From: Roseiarcus sp963732155 | GTDB taxonomy: Bacteria > Pseudomonadota > Alphaproteobacteria > Rhizobiales > Beijerinckiaceae | Direction: 5' to 3' | Assembly (NCBI GenBank): GCA_963732155.1 | Contig: CAVSYB010000013.1 | Location: 806,001-870,000, forward strand | Length of the DNA stretch: 64,000 nt | Part shown: piece after piece, positions 60,676 to 64,000 of the stretch | How the letters are laid out: each line of letters begins with the position of its first letter | Numbering within the stretch: position 1 is the first letter of the stretch | The notes under the pieces: model-generated | Seen by the model: the letters and a program-made list of their open reading frames with translations, nothing else | What the model was told of the DNA's origin: nothing | Database searches by the model: none | Translations under genes and position numbers: made by a program

Positions 60676-62475
60676 ATGGAGACCAGGGCGAATTACGTTC
60701 TGATCGGCGCATTCACCCTCGCGGTGATCGCTGGCGCGTTCCTGTTCGTGCTGTGGCTGTCCGGCGCCGCCAGGACGCCGGAGCACAAGACCTACAGGAT
60801 CGTCTTCACCGGCTCGGTGTCCGGCCTCACGCGCGGCAGCTCGGTGCTGTTCAACGGATTGAACGTCGGCGCGGTGCGCTCGATCGACTTCCTGGAAAAG
60901 GACCCGAGCCGCGTCGCCGCCATTGTCGACGTCGCCGGCCGCACGCCGATCAAGACGGACACCAAGGCGCGTCTCGAATTGCAGGGCCTGACGGGCGTCG
61001 CGGCGATCGCGCTGACCGGCGGCGCCGAAACGACGCCGTCGCTCGAGCCGGGCAAGGACGGCGCGCCGCCGACGATTTACGCCGAACCCTCGCAATTGCA
61101 GAACCTGCTGGAGACCGTTCAGCGCCTCTCGGTCAGCGCCGAAGGTCTGATCGGCAAGGCGAACAAGCTGCTCGACGAGAACAGCGCGTCGATCACCGAC
61201 ACGCTGGCGAACGCCGACACCTTCTCGAAAGCGCTCGCCGACAATTCCTCGGGCGTCAACGCCGCCTTGAAGGGCGTCGCCGATCTCGGCCGCACGCTCG
61301 CGCCGCTCACCAACAAATTGCAAAGCCTGTCGGACGACGTCGACAATCTGGTCAAGGCGGTCGACGTCGACAAGGTGCGCGGCGTCGTCGGCAATATCGA
61401 CGCCTTCGCGGCGACGCTGGCCCGCAATCAAGGCTCGGTCGACAGTCTCCTCACCGATACGGCGGCGCTCGCCAAGAAGCTCAACCAGACCGCCGGCCAG
61501 CTGGACGGGGCGCTCGCGGATTTTCGCGGCCTCGCCAAGGCGATCGACACCAAGAAGATCGCGGACGTCATCGACGGGGTCGACAATCTCGTCTCGGCGG
61601 TGGAGGCCGACAAGGTTCGCTCCGTCGTCAAGAACGTCGAAGCCTTTTCGACAACCCTGGCGAACAACCAGGGCCATGTCGACAGCCTGCTCGCGGACGC
61701 CGCGTCCCTCGCCAAGAAGCTCGACGGGACCGCCGACCAGCTCAATGGGGCGCTCGGCGATTTCCGCAATCTCGCCAAGGCCGTCGACACCAAGAAGGTC
61801 GCCGACGTCGTCGACAGCGTCGACAAGATCGCTTCGGCGGTGGACCCTGAGCAGGTTCACAACGCGGTCAACAATCTCGGAGCTTTCTCGACGACGCTGG
61901 CGAACAATCAGGGCCATGTCGACAGCCTGCTCACCGACGCCGCTTCCCTCGCCAAGAAACTCGATGGAACGGCCGACCAGCTCAACGGGGCGCTCGGCGA
62001 TTTCCGCAACCTCGCCAAGGCCGTCGACGACAAGAAGATCGCGGGCGTCGTCGATGACGTCTCCAAGTTCGCCCGATCGCTCGGCGATAATCGCGGCAAT
62101 GTCGATCGCGCGCTCAAGGACGCCGCGGAGCTCGCCGCCAAGCTGAACAATTCCGCCGACCGGCTCGACGCGCTGATGGTCAGCGCCCAGAATTTTCTCG
62201 GTTCGCCCGAGACCAAGGGAGCGCTCGGCGAGGTCGGCGATGCGGCGCGCTCGGTGCGCCAGTTCGCCGACGATCTCAACCAGCGCACCAAGGAGATCGC
62301 GGTCGGCCTGACGCGCTTCAGCGGTTCGGGTCTGCGCGAATACGAGGCGCTCGCCATTGACGCGCGCCGCACGATCGGCGATCTCGATCAGGCGATCCGG
62401 TCGTTCGAACGCAGTCCCAACCAGCTTATTTTTGGCTCCAGGCCGGCTTTGCCGGAATATCACGGCGGACAATGA
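60676..62475 (+). CDS. mlaD: MCE-domain substrate-binding protein with C-terminal tandem repeats
   Basis: A 599-residue MlaD/MCE protein. An N-terminal membrane helix (YVLIGAFTLAVIAGAFLFVL) anchors it; the MCE domain follows at about 38-115 (YRIVFTGSVSGLTRGSSVLF; LELQGLTGVAAIALTGG). From about residue 230 the protein consists of three 80-residue repeats with the core AFSTTLANNQGHVDSLL and AKKLDGTADQLNGALGDFRN, then a degenerate fourth part, predicted to be long helical segments. MlaD normally forms a hexamer over the permease; extended helices can make a tunnel or needle across the periplasm. Much longer than E. coli MlaD (about 180 residues). Its stop overlaps the start of the lipoprotein gene (ATGA). 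Confidence 0.93.
   Translation: METRANYVLIGAFTLAVIAGAFLFVLWLSGAARTPEHKTYRIVFTGSVSGLTRGSSVLFNGLNVGAVRSIDFLEKDPSRVAAIVDVAGRTPIKTDTKARLELQGLTGVAAIALTGGAETTPSLEPGKDGAPPTIYAEPSQLQNLLETVQRLSVSAEGLIGKANKLLDENSASITDTLANADTFSKALADNSSGVNAALKGVADLGRTLAPLTNKLQSLSDDVDNLVKAVDVDKVRGVVGNIDAFAATLARNQGSVDSLLTDTAALAKKLNQTAGQLDGALADFRGLAKAIDTKKIADVIDGVDNLVSAVEADKVRSVVKNVEAFSTTLANNQGHVDSLLADAASLAKKLDGTADQLNGALGDFRNLAKAVDTKKVADVVDSVDKIASAVDPEQVHNAVNNLGAFSTTLANNQGHVDSLLTDAASLAKKLDGTADQLNGALGDFRNLAKAVDDKKIAGVVDDVSKFARSLGDNRGNVDRALKDAAELAAKLNNSADRLDALMVSAQNFLGSPETKGALGEVGDAARSVRQFADDLNQRTKEIAVGLTRFSGSGLREYEALAIDARRTIGDLDQAIRSFERSPNQLIFGSRPALPEYHGGQ
61363..62082 (+). repeat. Three 240-bp tandem repeats within the MCE gene
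   Basis: Units lie at 61363-61602, 61603-61842 and 61843-62082, each encoding 80 residues beginning V/E/D-x-x-K/Q-V. Units 2 and 3 are nearly identical over their central 100 bases, and unit 1 is more diverged. A partial fourth copy follows immediately but lacks an 18-residue segment. The reading frame is preserved throughout. Confidence 0.85.
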
Positions 62476-63065
62476 ACGCGACATCCCGCAGCGCGCGGTG
62501 GTTGAGGGGCGGCCTGGCCGTGGCCGGCGTTCTCGTCGCGGCCGCTTGCGCCAGCGCGCCGCCAGAAACCTTCGACCTCTCCGCCGCCTCTCCGCCGCCG
62601 GCGCACAAATTGCGCGCGCAGCTCGCGATTCGCGAACCGATCGCCTCGCTCGACCTCGACAGCCAGCGCATCCTGGTGCGCACCGGGCCCGACACGATCG
62701 CCTATCTGGCGGGCGCGCAATGGTCCGACCGGCTGCCCGCCCTCGTGCAGACCCGTCTGGTGCAGACGTTCCAGAATGCGCGGCTTCTCCAGTCGGTCGC
62801 GCGCGCGGGCAGCGGCCCCGCCGCCGACTACAGCCTCGAACTGGACATTCGCGCTTTCGAGCTGGACGTCGGCGCCGGCCAGGCGAATGTCGACATCGCG
62901 GCGAAGATCGTGGCGACCGCCAGCGGGCGGGTCGTGGCGGCGCAAATCTTCACGACGCACGCGCGCGCAGCCGGCTCCGATGGCCCTCAAGTCACGAAAG
63001 CGCTGAACGCCGCCCTGTCGGCGGTGATGGCGCAGATCGTCGCCTTCACCAGCGCGCAAATCTGA
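62472..63065 (+). CDS. ABC-type transport auxiliary lipoprotein (PqiC-like)
   Basis: A 197-residue lipoprotein with signal sequence and lipobox (LRGGLAVAGVLVAAACA, Cys near residue 26). The mature domain (APPETFDLSAASPPPAHKLR; ILVRTGPDTIAYLAGAQWSD; RLPALVQTRLVQTFQN) matches the ABC_trans_aux/PqiC family of outer-membrane partners of MCE systems. It probably receives lipid at the outer membrane. The ATG overlaps the MCE stop by 4 bases, which sets the start and shows coupling. Last gene of the operon. Confidence 0.92.
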   Translation: MNATSRSARWLRGGLAVAGVLVAAACASAPPETFDLSAASPPPAHKLRAQLAIREPIASLDLDSQRILVRTGPDTIAYLAGAQWSDRLPALVQTRLVQTFQNARLLQSVARAGSGPAADYSLELDIRAFELDVGAGQANVDIAAKIVATASGRVVAAQIFTTHARAAGSDGPQVTKALNAALSAVMAQIVAFTSAQI

Positions 63066-63145
63066 AGCGCCGTCGCTTCAACCCGTCCCGATCGGCGATT
63101 CCCGTCCGAATGTCCGGCGCATCCTCGGGAAACGGCCGGCGCGGG

Positions 63146-64000
63146 CTACCCCATCCGTCCGGAGGCGTGGGCGAGCATGGTATAGACCTTGCCCGTGTCG
63201 GACAGCAGGTAGGCGCGCGCCTGCGCGCCGTCGCGGTCGTTCGGGCCGATCTTGGCGAGCAGGCGTTCGAACTCCTGCGTGTAGCGCTCGACGGTGTCGC
63301 GGAATTGCGCGTCGGTGCGGCAGCGCCGGCGAATCTCGTCGAAGGTCTGCTGGCCCTGCGCCGTATACAGCCGGCGCGAGAACGCATTGTTGTCGCCGCG
63401 CCGCCAGCGGTCCCACATTTCGCCGGCCGCGTCCGCGTCGATCAGGTTGGCGATGCTGGCGGCTATGGCGTCGAGCGCGTCGGCGGCCGGGCGATTGGCC
63501 GCCGTGGCGGCCGGCGGTTCGTCGCGCGAGGCGCGCGAAAGGAGATCCGAGAGCCAGCCGGCCTGCGCGCGCTCGGCGGGCGGCGTCGGTTGGCTCCGGC
63601 CGGCGCGCGGCGCCTCGATCGGGCTGAGCTGCGCAAGCGGGCGCAACGGCGTCTCGACCGGGCCCGGCAATTCGATCACGTGCGGCGGCTCGACGGGCGC
63701 GGTCGCGGCAGGCGGCGCGAGGCTCGGCGGCGGCGCCGCCGGCGCGGCTTCGGAGACGTCGAATCCCGCCGCGGAATTGGACACGATGCCGGCCAGTTCG
63801 TTCAGCGCCTTGATCTGATCGCTGATGACGCGGCGCATGGCGCCCGCCTGCTCGGCGGTCTCCTGCGGCAATTCCAGAACCCCGCGCCGCAGTTCCTGCC
63901 GGGTCGCTTCGAGTTCGCGCTGGATTTCGCCGGCCATCGAGCGAACCTCGGCGGCCGATTGCTTGAACCGATCCGTGATCTGGTTCATGACGCCGGCCAG
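63146..64000 (-). CDS. Large coiled-coil/disordered protein, partial at the window edge
   Basis: The C-terminal part of a minus-strand gene whose reading frame is still open at base 64000, so the gene continues outside the window; the Met at 63988 is likely internal. The visible part has a helical, coiled-coil-like beginning (QITDRFKQSAAEVRSMAGEI; QRELEATRQELRRGVLELPQ), a Pro/Ala-rich linker, and a conserved-looking C-terminal globular segment (MWDRWRRGDNNAFSRRLYTA; YTQEFERLLAKIGPNDRDGA; YLLSDTGKVYTMLAHASGRM). Similar architectures occur in large cell-envelope or polar-organising proteins of Hyphomicrobiales. Function not assigned. Confidence 0.75.
   Translation of the reverse strand: MAGVMNQITDRFKQSAAEVRSMAGEIQRELEATRQELRRGVLELPQETAEQAGAMRRVISDQIKALNELAGIVSNSAAGFDVSEAAPAAPPPSLAPPAATAPVEPPHVIELPGPVETPLRPLAQLSPIEAPRAGRSQPTPPAERAQAGWLSDLLSRASRDEPPAATAANRPAADALDAIAASIANLIDADAAGEMWDRWRRGDNNAFSRRLYTAQGQQTFDEIRRRCRTDAQFRDTVERYTQEFERLLAKIGPNDRDGAQARAYLLSDTGKVYTMLAHASGRMG

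Noticed and set aside
61363..62082. Regular 240-bp repeats considered as a CRISPR-like or noncoding array
   Set aside because: The repeats are contiguous, in frame, and encode the C-terminal region of an MCE protein; there are no spacers.
60505..62484. A 659-codon minus-strand frame with Arg/Val repeats opposite the MCE gene
   Set aside because: Antisense shadow of the tandem-repeat MCE gene; the repeats follow from the plus-strand repeats.

Overview
GC-rich window with mostly G/C-ending codons, frequent ATGA-type start/stop overlaps and several alternative start codons. The gene content (NusG-paralogue-containing polysaccharide locus, MeaB, STAS-fused MlaE, GH15 inside an ots operon, LpxH-like/GT4 pair) suggests an alphaproteobacterium of the Hyphomicrobiales, plausibly near Beijerinckiaceae/Methylocystaceae. 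That placement is inference; no rRNA or tRNA gene is present to test it.

Region 1 (about 1.1-42.1 kb) is a surface or exopolysaccharide locus, almost all on the minus strand. Read in the direction of transcription it begins with a secreted FecR-like protein, then assembly and export functions: a CpsB/YwqE-type PHP phosphatase, a Wza-type export lipoprotein, a Wzc/ExoP-type tyrosine autokinase with a Tyr-Gly tail, a J-domain-like membrane protein, and a membrane-anchored helical-repeat protein. An O-antigen ligase gene broken by an in-frame TAA and a NusG/RfaH-type antiterminator follow. Next come sugar and decoration genes: FkbM methyltransferases (one intact, one broken), an AsnB-type amidotransferase, a Wzm/Wzt ABC exporter, a fused Gfo/Idh/MocA-SDR protein, about nine GT4 and two GT2 glycosyltransferases, a Wzy-like polymerase, a NodU/TobZ-type carbamoyltransferase and UDP-xylose synthase. 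A divergent AsnB-like protein lacking the catalytic Cys2 closes the locus. One YdcF-family gene lies in the opposite orientation. Several genes or gaps show decay (nonsense codons, a frameshift, coding-like fragments), so the locus looks partly disabled or remodelled.

Region 2 (42.3-54.1 kb) is a mosaic of metabolic and housekeeping genes. It holds an XRE-family regulator divergent from two tandem SDR genes with a strong operator-like repeat between them, MtgA transglycosylase, an Nramp-related transporter with an altered metal site, two small proteins, MeaB, a GT4/LpxH-like operon, a divergent SDR lacking Tyr/Lys, and an XRE-cupin regulator coupled to an MFS permease.

Region 3 (54.2-58.2 kb) is an otsB-GH15-otsA trehalose operon with overlapping genes. 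Region 4 (58.6-63.1 kb) is an Mla/MCE lipid-transport operon (permease, ATPase, MCE protein with 80-residue tandem repeats, auxiliary lipoprotein). The right edge cuts a coiled-coil protein gene on the minus strand.

No CRISPR array, transposase, integrase, rRNA or tRNA was seen. No flippase (Wzx) and no initiating sugar-phosphate transferase was recognised in the polysaccharide locus.
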